Below are positions 34,973 to 43,099 of a stretch of DNA of 64,000 bases, in pieces (position 1 is the stretch's first letter; each line of letters starts with the position of its first letter). The DNA comes from Seonamhaeicola aphaedonensis (GTDB lineage Bacteria; Bacteroidota; Bacteroidia; Flavobacteriales; Flavobacteriaceae). A model generated the notes under the pieces. That model did no database searches, was not told the DNA's origin, and worked only from the letters and a program-made list of their open reading frames with translations. Location of the stretch: positions 279,675 through 343,674 of the forward strand of contig NZ_QRDX01000002.1 of assembly GCF_003386195.1 (NCBI RefSeq), in the 5' to 3' direction. Position numbers and translations under genes: made by a program.

Positions 34973-35539
34973 TTATTCATTAATACGTTCTTTATAAGTA
35001 CCTTTATCTGTTTCTACCTTAATCTTATCTCCTTCATTTATGAATAAAGGCACATTAACTATAGCACCTGTTTCAACGGTTGCTGGCTTAGTAGCGTTTG
35101 TGGCAGTATTTCCTTTAATACCTGGTTCTGTATGAGTTACTTCTAAAATAACATTGGCAGGCATTTCAACAGAGAGCGGCATATTATCTTCAGTATTGAT
35201 AAGCACCGTTACAACTTCGCCTTCTTTCATTAAATCTGGACTATCTAATATTGCTTTCTGTAGTTCAATTTGAGAATAATCTTCGGTATTCATAAAATGA
35301 TAGGTTTCGCCTTCATTGTATAAATATTGAAATTTATGAGTTTCAACTCTAACATCATCTAGTTTATGACCTGCTGAGAATGTGTTATCAATAACCTTTC
35401 CTGTTGTTACGCTTTTAAGTTTAGTTCTTACAAAAGCAGGACCTTTACCAGGTTTAACATGTAAGAATTCAACAATTTTAAAAATATCATGATTATACCT
35501 TATACATAATCCGTTTCTAATATCACTTGTAGTGGCCAT
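34973..35539 (-). CDS. efp: Elongation factor P
   Basis: EF-P relieves ribosome stalling at proline runs. The 188-residue protein has the three-domain layout. The tip loop HVKPGKGPAFVRTKLK carries the Lys that is modified in other bacteria, and the end reads GDKIKVETDKGTYKERINE. It lies inside the lipid A gene block, 4 bases after lpxA and 0 bases before the second lpxD-like gene, an arrangement common in Bacteroidota. Confidence 0.96.
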   Translation of the reverse strand: MATTSDIRNGLCIRYNHDIFKIVEFLHVKPGKGPAFVRTKLKSVTTGKVIDNTFSAGHKLDDVRVETHKFQYLYNEGETYHFMNTEDYSQIELQKAILDSPDLMKEGEVVTVLINTEDNMPLSVEMPANVILEVTHTEPGIKGNTATNATKPATVETGAIVNVPLFINEGDKIKVETDKGTYKERINE

Positions 35540-35543
35540 AAAA

Positions 35544-36329
35544 TTAATTTGTTTTAAAATATCCTTTCATTATTCCTCGGTGCGAATTTCTGATAAATTG
35601 AAGAATTTCATCACGTTCTGGAGTTGCTTCCATTTCTGCTTCTATAATATTGGAAGCCTGAGTATTGTTATAATTTTTTTGATACAGAATTCTATAGATA
35701 TTCTGAATTTCTCTGATTTTTTCTGCGGTGAATCCTCGTCTTCTCAAACCAACCGAATTTATGCCCACATAGGATAGCGGTTCACGAGCAGCTTTTACAA
35801 AAGGTGGTACATCCTTTCTAACTAAAGATCCACCAGTAACAAAAGCATGGTTTCCTACAGACACGAATTGATGAACTGCTGTCATACCAGCAAGCACAAC
35901 ATAGTCGCCAATGGTGATGTGACCTGCTAAGGTACTGTTGTTTGAAAAAATACAGTTATTACCCACAACACAATCATGAGCTATATGGCAATAAGCCATG
36001 ATTAAGCAATTGTTACCCACAACAGTTTTCATTTTGTCGGCTGTTCCTCTATTAATGGTAACACATTCTCTAATAGTTACATTGTCGCCAATTTCAACAG
36101 TAGTGTCCTCTCCCTGATATTTTAAGTCTTGTGGAATTGCTGAAATCACTGATCCTGGGAAAATACTACAATTCTTTCCAATACGGGCCCCCTCCATGAT
36201 GGTTACATTACTACCAATCCAGGTACCTTCTCCAATAACAACATTATTGTCTATGGTAGCGAATGGTTCTATAACTACATTTTTAGCGATTTTAGCTCCT
36301 GGATGGACGTATGCAAGTGGTTGATTCAT
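35544..36329 (-). CDS. lpxA: UDP-N-acetylglucosamine acyltransferase
   Basis: LpxA adds the first 3-hydroxyacyl chain to UDP-GlcNAc in lipid A synthesis. The 261-residue protein starts with hexapeptide repeats (YVHPGAKIAKNVVIEPFATI). It contains the catalytic His region MAYCHIAHDCVVGNNC, and the C-terminal helical part LRRRGFTAEKIREIQNIYR. It follows lpxC/fabZ by 93 bases. Confidence 0.96.
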   Translation of the reverse strand: MNQPLAYVHPGAKIAKNVVIEPFATIDNNVVIGEGTWIGSNVTIMEGARIGKNCSIFPGSVISAIPQDLKYQGEDTTVEIGDNVTIRECVTINRGTADKMKTVVGNNCLIMAYCHIAHDCVVGNNCIFSNNSTLAGHITIGDYVVLAGMTAVHQFVSVGNHAFVTGGSLVRKDVPPFVKAAREPLSYVGINSVGLRRRGFTAEKIREIQNIYRILYQKNYNNTQASNIIEAEMEATPERDEILQFIRNSHRGIMKGYFKTN

Positions 36330-36422
36330 TTTTATTTTTTTACTTTAATAATTGGTAAAATATGGATTGACAACTTAATAGTAAACAAAACAATAAATCA
36401 CCTGTAAATACTTGATAAATAA

Positions 36423-37829
36423 TTATTTAACTTTAGTTATTTGAGCCATTAGTTCTGCTTCTGCACATAGTTTTCCATTTGCATAAGCATACCCTTGCAT
36501 ATGACAAATACCACGACGTATAGGTGTGATTAACGTACATTTAAATATTAAAGTGTCTCCAGGCATCACCTTTTGTTTAAACTTAACATTATCCATTTTC
36601 ATGAAAAACGTTAGATAGTTTTCAGGATCAGGCACCGTACTTAAAACCAATATGCCTCCTGTTTGTGCCATGGCTTCCACTATAAGTACTCCGGGCATTA
36701 CAGGTGCTCCTGGAAAATGTCCTTTAAAGAATTCTTCATTCATAGTGACATTTTTGGTAGCTATAACATGATTATCAGTGAGTTCAAATACTTTATCAAT
36801 TAATAAGAATGGTTGCCTGTGTGGTAACATGGCCATGATTTGAGTAATATCCATTAAAGGCGTTTGATTCAAATCTATATTAGGAACATTGTTCCGGCGT
36901 TCATTTTTAATAATCTTTGAGAGTTTTTTTGCAAACTGAGTATTTATAAAATGCCCAGGTTTATTGGCAATAACCTTTCCTCTTATACGTGTTCTAACTA
37001 AGGCTAAATCACCTAAAACATCTAAAAGTTTATGTCTTGCAGCTTCGTTAGGGTAATGCAGCGTTAAATTATCTAAGATACCATTTGGCTTTACTGCAAT
37101 AGCATCCTTTTTAAAAGCTACTTTTAATTTCTCCATAGTTTCAGGAGATAAGGGTTTATCAACGTATACAATAGCATTATTTAAGTCGCCTCCTTTAATT
37201 AAACCATGCTCTAAAAGCATTTCTAGTTCATGCAAAAAGCTAAAAGTTCGGGAATTTGCAATATCTTTTTTGAAGTCTGATATTCTATTTAATGTTGCAT
37301 TTTGAGTCCCTAGAACTTTAGTACCAAAATCTACCATTGTAGTGATTTGATATTCCTTTGCGGGCATTACTAAAATTTCGCTCCCAGATTCTTCATCAGT
37401 GTAAGACACGATATCAGTCACTACAAATTCTTCTCTAAGAGCATCTAATTCAACAATACCTGCTTTTTCAATAGCTTCTACAAAAAACTTAGAAGACCCA
37501 TCCATAATCGGTGGCTCCGATGCATTTAGTTGAATAATAACATTGTCTATATCCAATCCAACTAAAGCAGCTAAAACATGTTCTGTGGTTTGAATGGTAA
37601 CCCCATTTTTTTCTAAACACGTACCGCGTTGTGTATTGGTAACATAACTGGCGTCTGCTTCAATTGTGGGTTCTCCTTCTAAATCAACTCTTTTAAAAGC
37701 AAAACCAACATTGGCAGGAGCTGGGGTAAAAGTTAAAGTAACATCTTTACCTGTGTGTAGGCCTACACCAGTCAAAGAAATTTCTTTTTTAATGGTTTTT
37801 TGTTTTAGGTCTGTATTTATTATTCCCAT
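36423..37829 (-). CDS. lpxC/fabZ: LpxC-FabZ fusion: UDP-3-O-acyl-GlcNAc deacetylase/3-hydroxyacyl-ACP dehydratase
   Basis: The zinc deacetylase LpxC occupies about residues 1-300 ([17 protein letters not shown]; zinc His in [24 protein letters not shown]). FabZ occupies about 310-468 ([36 protein letters not shown]). Deacetylation commits UDP-acyl-GlcNAc to lipid A, and FabZ dehydrates hydroxyacyl-ACP, so one protein sits at the split between lipid A and fatty acid synthesis. This fusion is characteristic of Bacteroidota. It overlaps lpxD by 10 bases. Confidence 0.96.
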   Translation of the reverse strand: MGIINTDLKQKTIKKEISLTGVGLHTGKDVTLTFTPAPANVGFAFKRVDLEGEPTIEADASYVTNTQRGTCLEKNGVTIQTTEHVLAALVGLDIDNVIIQLNASEPPIMDGSSKFFVEAIEKAGIVELDALREEFVVTDIVSYTDEESGSEILVMPAKEYQITTMVDFGTKVLGTQNATLNRISDFKKDIANSRTFSFLHELEMLLEHGLIKGGDLNNAIVYVDKPLSPETMEKLKVAFKKDAIAVKPNGILDNLTLHYPNEAARHKLLDVLGDLALVRTRIRGKVIANKPGHFINTQFAKKLSKIIKNERRNNVPNIDLNQTPLMDITQIMAMLPHRQPFLLIDKVFELTDNHVIATKNVTMNEEFFKGHFPGAPVMPGVLIVEAMAQTGGILVLSTVPDPENYLTFFMKMDNVKFKQKVMPGDTLIFKCTLITPIRRGICHMQGYAYANGKLCAEAELMAQITKVK

Positions 37830-38842
37830 CTATTTTTTTCTAGATCATTAATTGTTTTGACAATTTTGGGTAGATTTTTAAAATGCACATAGGATTTGTT
37901 GTAGTCTGCATAAGGTAAAGCAGGCGACCCTTGCAATACTTCATTATCTTTTACATTCCTTCCAATACCAGATTGCGCTTGAATTTTAACATTGTTACCA
38001 ATGGTGATATGGCCAACAATACCTACTTGACCTCCTATTTGGCAATTCTCTCCAATTTTTGTTGAACCCGCAATTCCTGTTTGAGCAGCAATGACAGTGT
38101 TTTTTCCAATTTCAACGTTATGAGCTATTTGAATTTGGTTATCTAGCTTTACACCTCTTCGTATTACGGTAGATCCTAAAGTGGCTCTATCTATAGTAGT
38201 GGCTGCACCAATATCAACAAAATCTTCAAGAATAACATTACCTATTTGTGGCACCTTATTGTATTCACCTTTTTCATTGGGTGCAAAACCAAACCCGTCT
38301 GCACCAATAATGGCACCAGAGTTTATAACACAACCATTGCCGATAACGGTTTCAGAATAAATTTTAGCGCCGGCAAAAATAACAGAGTTATTTCCAATGG
38401 TTACATTATCTCCTATGTACACGTTTGGAAAAATCTTTACATTCTCACCAATGGATACATTGTCACCAATATAAGAAAACGCTCCCAAATACAAATTTTC
38501 GCCATGTTTTGCGGTAGACGAAATAAAACTTGGTAGTTCAATCCCTACTTTATTGTTTTTAACCTCATTATAATACTCTAATAATTTTGAAAACGATTTA
38601 TAGGCATCATCAACTTTTATTAAGGTTGTTTCAATACTAGTTTCTGGATTGAATGTCTTGTTAACAATAGCAACACTAGCTTTTGTAGTGTAAATGTGCG
38701 CAGTGTATTTAGGATTTGCTAAAAAAGTCAAGGAACCTTCAGTTCCTTCTTCAATTTTAGAGAGTTTAGATACTTCGGCTTCTGGATTACCAACAACATC
38801 ACCTTCCAGAATACCTGCTATTTGTTGTGCTGTAAATTTCAC
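37820..38842 (-). CDS. lpxD: UDP-3-O-(3-hydroxyacyl)glucosamine N-acyltransferase
   Basis: LpxD adds the second acyl chain to UDP-glucosamine. The 340-residue protein has the N-terminal uridine-binding domain (about 1-100, [18 protein letters not shown]), then hexapeptide repeats ([19 protein letters not shown]). The catalytic His is in [20 protein letters not shown], and [19 protein letters not shown] lies near the end. It is the first gene of the lpxD-lpxC/fabZ-lpxA-efp-lpxD2 block. Confidence 0.96.
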   Translation of the reverse strand: MKFTAQQIAGILEGDVVGNPEAEVSKLSKIEEGTEGSLTFLANPKYTAHIYTTKASVAIVNKTFNPETSIETTLIKVDDAYKSFSKLLEYYNEVKNNKVGIELPSFISSTAKHGENLYLGAFSYIGDNVSIGENVKIFPNVYIGDNVTIGNNSVIFAGAKIYSETVIGNGCVINSGAIIGADGFGFAPNEKGEYNKVPQIGNVILEDFVDIGAATTIDRATLGSTVIRRGVKLDNQIQIAHNVEIGKNTVIAAQTGIAGSTKIGENCQIGGQVGIVGHITIGNNVKIQAQSGIGRNVKDNEVLQGSPALPYADYNKSYVHFKNLPKIVKTINDLEKNRWE

Positions 38843-38936
38843 ACTTTTTTAAGTTTGTTGTTTTAGTTTGGTAGCGCAAAAATAGGAAAAATGTCCTAAA
38901 GTTTTTCACAGAAAGGTGCTTATTAAAAATTGCTAA

Positions 38937-40157
38937 CTACAATAGCTCTTTTGGGTAGCATATATAGTACTTTGTAACTGGTTTAGATAAGGTTTTAATA
39001 TTAAGGTGATCAGAAGCCTTTACAATATCTATAATTTTACCAGATTTAAATAATACATTTATACGATTATTCTTTATTTGATAGGCTTGATTAGAAATAC
39101 TACCCGTAAAAACAAAATACTCAGCCTCTTCTCTACTAATAGCGTGGCGAACCATAAAGGTATTTATATGATTTTCAAGATGCTTCTCTTTTATTTTATT
39201 GCTTTTCACTTTTATTTTAAGCAGATTCCGGTTAATAATCATTTCGCATAATTTACCTAAAACAAAATCTTCATCATGCAGCCAATGCTTCATGGCAGAA
39301 ATAATATCATAATCGTCTAATTGTGAAAAAACATCAAGTGTTTCATTATTGAAATTTTCAATTGAAATCTTGTTATCTAAAAAGTACAATAAGGCATCAC
39401 TTGCTTGTAAACTTCGTCCACTTTGATGAAGTTCCTTAGCTCGTTTTAATACTCTAATGAGTAAAAGCTCTGCTACTAAACCTGTTTTGTGTAAATACAC
39501 TTGCCAATACATGAGTCTTCTAGCAACAATAAACTTTTCTACACTATAAATACCCTTTTCTTCAATTACCAACTCATCATCAACCACATTAAGCATCGTA
39601 ATTAAGCGCTCGCTATTTATGTTTCCTTCTGCAACCCCAGTATAAAAACTATCACGCTTTAAATAGTCCGCTCTATCCATATCTAATTGCCCAGAAATTA
39701 ACTGACATAAAAAATTTCTGTGATAATCACCTTTAAAAATTTTAATAGCTAGCGTTAAAGTTCCGTTAAATTCTTCGTTTAAACGCTCCATAAAAAGTAG
39801 AGAAATTTCTTCATGAGATACATTATCAACAATGCTGTTTTCCATGGCATGTGAGAACGGACCGTGACCAATATCGTGTAATAATATAGCCGCATAAAGC
39901 GCATGTTCTTCATTACTGGAAATTGTAACTCCTTTAAAACGAAGTACATTAACAGCCTGTTGCATTAAATGTACGCAACCAATAGCATGATGAAAACGTG
40001 TATGATGTGCTCCAGGATATACCAAATAAGACATTCCCATTTGGGTAATTCTTCTTAATCTTTGAAAGTACTTGTGTTGTATTAAGTCGAAAATTAGAGA
40101 ATTTGGAATCGTAATAAATCCGTAAATTGGATCGTTTAATATTTTAAGTTTGTTCAA
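38937..40157 (-). CDS. HD-domain phosphohydrolase
   Basis: The 406-residue protein has the HD metal ligands His56/57 in HHTRFHHAIG, His94-Asp95 in LLHDIGHGPFSHAME (residues 92-106), and the later Asp in SGQLDMDRADYLKRD. This matches the dNTP triphosphohydrolase-like HD proteins that begin LNDPIYGFI. The substrate is unknown, possibly dNTPs. It is divergent from porX, with a 66-base shared promoter region that carries a TATATTTG -7 box and an inverted repeat. Confidence 0.85.
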   Translation of the reverse strand: MNKLKILNDPIYGFITIPNSLIFDLIQHKYFQRLRRITQMGMSYLVYPGAHHTRFHHAIGCVHLMQQAVNVLRFKGVTISSNEEHALYAAILLHDIGHGPFSHAMENSIVDNVSHEEISLLFMERLNEEFNGTLTLAIKIFKGDYHRNFLCQLISGQLDMDRADYLKRDSFYTGVAEGNINSERLITMLNVVDDELVIEEKGIYSVEKFIVARRLMYWQVYLHKTGLVAELLLIRVLKRAKELHQSGRSLQASDALLYFLDNKISIENFNNETLDVFSQLDDYDIISAMKHWLHDEDFVLGKLCEMIINRNLLKIKVKSNKIKEKHLENHINTFMVRHAISREEAEYFVFTGSISNQAYQIKNNRINVLFKSGKIIDIVKASDHLNIKTLSKPVTKYYICYPKELL

Positions 40158-40167
40158 ACTTTAAAAA

Positions 40168-40191
40168 TTGTGGTTATCTACCACAAATATA
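40168..40191. promoter_or_regulatory. Inverted repeat over the HD-gene -7 box
   Basis: TTGTGGT (40168-40174) pairs with ACCACAA (40180-40186). On the minus strand TATATTTG (40184-40191) fits TAnnTTTG and overlaps one arm. It lies between the HD gene and the divergent porX. It may be an operator or a hairpin at the 5' end of the HD transcript. Confidence 0.4.
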
Positions 40192-40223
40192 AATATAAGA
40201 TTAACATTTAAAATAATGCCTTA

Positions 40224-41777
40224 ATGAATACCATACAAATACTTTGGGTAGATGACGAAATTGATTTACTAAAGCCACATATTTTATTTTTAGAACAACG
40301 AAACTACAAAGTTACCACCAGCACAAGTGGTAGTGATGCTATAGACTTATTAGAAAGCAACAACTTTGATATTGTTTTTCTGGATGAAAATATGCCTGGG
40401 TTGACAGGGCTTGAAACTTTAAATGAGATTAAGGAAAAAAGAGCTAGTCTTCCTGTGGTTATGATTACCAAAAGTGAAGAAGAATATATCATGGAAGAAG
40501 CTATTGGTAATAAAATAGCAGATTACCTTATAAAACCTGTAAATCCTAATCAAATTCTTTTAAGTTTAAAAAAGAATTTAGACCACTCTAGATTGGTTTC
40601 TGAAAAAACAACTTCAAATTACCAGCAAGAATTTAGAAAAATAGCCATGGATATGGCTATGGTAAACTCTTATGAAGCATGGGTAGAACTTTATCAAAAA
40701 CTTATTTATTGGGAAATTCAGCTTGAAGATATAGAAGATACTGGTATGTTTGAAATTTTGGAGTCTCAAAAAACAGAAGCTAATATTCAATTTGGAAAGT
40801 TTATTGAAAAGAATTACAGTAATTGGTTTCAGCCCAACACCAATGCGCCTGTTATGTCTCATACGCTTTTTAAAGAACGTGTAGTGCCGGAGATTAATGA
40901 AGAACAACCAACCGTTTTCGTGGTTATAGATAATTTGCGATATGACCAATGGAAAGCCTTTGAACCCATTATAAACAACTATTATAAAAAAGAAAAAGAA
41001 GAAGCATATTTTAGCATATTACCATCTGCTACTCAATATGCTAGAAATGCTATTTTTTCAGGTTTGATGCCAAGTGACATGGAAAAGCTGTTTCCTCAAT
41101 ATTGGAAAAACGATACAGATGAAGGTGGTAAAAATTTATTTGAAGCCGAATTTTTAGAAACGCAAATGAAACGGTTAGGGCTCAATCATTTAAATTATGA
41201 ATACTTCAAAATTACTAACGTTAAAAATGGCAAAAGGCTTGTAGAAAACTTCAATGCACTTAAAAAAAATGATTTAACTGTAGTTGTTTATAATTTTGTG
41301 GATATGCTTTCACATGCCAAAACAGAAATGGAAGTTGTGAAAGAATTGGCTTCAAATGATAAAGCTTACAGATCATTAACAGTAAGTTGGTTTAAAAATT
41401 CACCGCTTTTTGAAATGATCCAACAGGCTCAGAACCTTGGTTTTAAATTAATTATAACCACAGATCACGGCACTATTAATGTTAAAAACCCTTCAAAGGT
41501 TATAGGGGATAGAGACACTAGTTTAAATTTACGTTATAAAACAGGACGTAGTTTAACGTATGATGGTAAGGATGTATTTGAAGCAAAAAAACCAAATGAG
41601 CTTCATTTACCATCCATAAGTATGAGTAGCTCTTATATATTTGCTAAAGGTGATCTATTTTTTGCGTACCCTAACAATTACAATCATTATGTAAGTTATT
41701 ACAGAAACACGTATCAACATGGAGGGGTGTCTCTTGAAGAAATGATTATCCCATTTATTGTTTTGAATCCAAAATAA
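40224..41777 (+). CDS. porX: PorX-type response regulator with PglZ/alkaline-phosphatase-like domain
   Basis: Residues 1-120 are a receiver domain: Asp10/Asp11 acidic pocket, phospho-acceptor Asp54 in VFLDENMPG, Thr82 in MITKSEE and Lys104 in YLIKP. Residues from about 215 carry a PglZ-type metallo-phosphatase domain (TVFVVIDNLRYDQWKAF, SILPSATQYARNAIFSGL, LIITTDHGTI, QHGGVSLEEM). The 517 residues and domain order match PorX, the regulator that links PorY signalling to type IX secretion gene control in Porphyromonas and relatives. No sensor kinase is encoded beside it. Confidence 0.92.
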   Translation: MNTIQILWVDDEIDLLKPHILFLEQRNYKVTTSTSGSDAIDLLESNNFDIVFLDENMPGLTGLETLNEIKEKRASLPVVMITKSEEEYIMEEAIGNKIADYLIKPVNPNQILLSLKKNLDHSRLVSEKTTSNYQQEFRKIAMDMAMVNSYEAWVELYQKLIYWEIQLEDIEDTGMFEILESQKTEANIQFGKFIEKNYSNWFQPNTNAPVMSHTLFKERVVPEINEEQPTVFVVIDNLRYDQWKAFEPIINNYYKKEKEEAYFSILPSATQYARNAIFSGLMPSDMEKLFPQYWKNDTDEGGKNLFEAEFLETQMKRLGLNHLNYEYFKITNVKNGKRLVENFNALKKNDLTVVVYNFVDMLSHAKTEMEVVKELASNDKAYRSLTVSWFKNSPLFEMIQQAQNLGFKLIITTDHGTINVKNPSKVIGDRDTSLNLRYKTGRSLTYDGKDVFEAKKPNELHLPSISMSSSYIFAKGDLFFAYPNNYNHYVSYYRNTYQHGGVSLEEMIIPFIVLNPK

Positions 41778-41867
41778 TCTATGTAAAGCAAAAAACATCG
41801 ACGAAACACACTTTTTTCTAGGTTTTCTCGAAATATATTATTAATATTGCAGTAAAATTGTTCGATT

Positions 41868-42299
41868 TTGAAAGTCAATTACACACTGGAAGAAGTTGAT
41901 ATTACAGCCAGAGAGATTATAAATAATTTAAAAAGTAAAACTATTTTCTTGTACGGAAATATGGGGGTTGGTAAAACCACATTAATAAAATCAATAGTAA
42001 GATGTCTTGGAAGCCAAGACGAAGTTACTAGCCCAACATTTTCAATTGTAAATGAATATAAAACTGAAGACCACTTAATTTACCATTTTGATTTATATAG
42101 AATCAATGATTTGGAGGAAGCCTATAATTTTGGAATTGAAGATTATTTATATTCTGATGAATGGAAAATAATAGAATGGCCAGAGTTAATTGAACAAATA
42201 GCCCTAGAATATGACAGAATTGATATTGTATTAAATAATGACAATTCTAGAACATTAAGATTAAATTATGAACCAAATTTAACCGAAAAATCATGCTAA
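41868..42299 (+). CDS. tsaE: tRNA threonylcarbamoyladenosine biosynthesis ATPase
   Basis: TsaE drives the t6A-forming TsaBDE complex. The 143 residues show the P-loop GNMGVGKTTL (30-39), TSPTFSIVNEY, IYHFDLYRI and IIEWPELIEQ, all family hallmarks. It follows porX by 90 bases on the same strand. A porX-tsaE neighbourhood with ald further on is common in flavobacteria. Confidence 0.93.
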   Translation: MKVNYTLEEVDITAREIINNLKSKTIFLYGNMGVGKTTLIKSIVRCLGSQDEVTSPTFSIVNEYKTEDHLIYHFDLYRINDLEEAYNFGIEDYLYSDEWKIIEWPELIEQIALEYDRIDIVLNNDNSRTLRLNYEPNLTEKSC

Positions 42300-42468
42300 A
42301 ACTGCGCTTAAAAACAACCTAAAACCTCCTTGAATTGAAGTTTTACGGTAAAACCTCAACAGTATTTTTAGAAAATCCTGTTTTTAACATTTTTTTAACA
42401 TTTTACCAAATTCTTCAAGAAACTCTTTAGTTACATTTGGGTAATTAATTAATTAAATCCCTTATAAA

Positions 42469-42615
42469 ATGAAAACTAAAAAGTACTTAATTGCAATAGC
42501 AATTTTCGGAGGTATGATGTTTTTAGCTAGTGCTGCAACAACATACAACGTAGATGGAGAGCAAACAGCAAAAATCGAGAAGTCGAGAATCAAAGTTCCT
42601 GGAACCAGCAGATAG
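42469..42615 (+). CDS. Small secreted protein overlapping the next gene
   Basis: This 48-residue ORF encodes a signal peptide (MKTKKYLIAIAIFGGMMFLA, cut after SAA) and a mature peptide of about 25 residues, highly charged, ending KIEKSRIKVPGTSR. Its start has a clean upstream region (170-base gap). Its last 62 bases overlap the 5' end of the membrane-protein ORF at 42554 in another frame. Signal-peptide quality argues that it is real. Function unknown. Confidence 0.6.
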   Translation: MKTKKYLIAIAIFGGMMFLASAATTYNVDGEQTAKIEKSRIKVPGTSR

Positions 42616-43099
42616 AAAAAATCTAGTTTTGGGAAGTGTTATAGCTACTTTAATAGCTATAACACCTTACTTGTTCAGCTTACATGAAAGTGTTCCTGAT
42701 GTTAAATCATGGGACACTTTTTTTGGTACCTATGAAAGTAAATTTTATGAAAGTTTGTTTGTATTAGCATGGACTTTGACAAGCAAAATCATTCCGTTGT
42801 TTCTTCTTTTTATATGGATTTTTACCTGTAGACACTGGTGGTATCATGTGCTTCTTGTTCCCATTGCAATGTATTTTTATCAGATTATAGTTGTACTTGA
42901 TGACGATTTATCTTTTGCTGACAATAACCAAATATTCTATCTAATTCCTATAATGGCAATTATCATACCTTCTATTTATTTAATTAGAGCTCGGATTTTC
43001 AACAAAATTAATGAGGTAAATAAATCAATGGAAGAATTGGAAGAAGAGATGAAATTGTCACCAAAAAACTTCTGGGAAAAAGTGAAAGATTACTTTTAA
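42554..43099 (+). CDS. Membrane protein of unknown function
   Basis: The product is 181 residues with about four membrane segments (about 25-45, 68-92, 97-113, 124-143) and a charged C-terminal coiled coil (NKINEVNKSMEELEEEMK). The N-terminal 20 residues overlap the small secreted gene in another frame, so the true start may be later. An in-frame TTG near residue 26 is the only obvious alternative, and that would cut into the first membrane segment. The end overlaps the convergent receptor gene by 4 bases. Confidence 0.6.
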   Translation: MESKQQKSRSRESKFLEPADRKNLVLGSVIATLIAITPYLFSLHESVPDVKSWDTFFGTYESKFYESLFVLAWTLTSKIIPLFLLFIWIFTCRHWWYHVLLVPIAMYFYQIIVVLDDDLSFADNNQIFYLIPIMAIIIPSIYLIRARIFNKINEVNKSMEELEEEMKLSPKNFWEKVKDYF

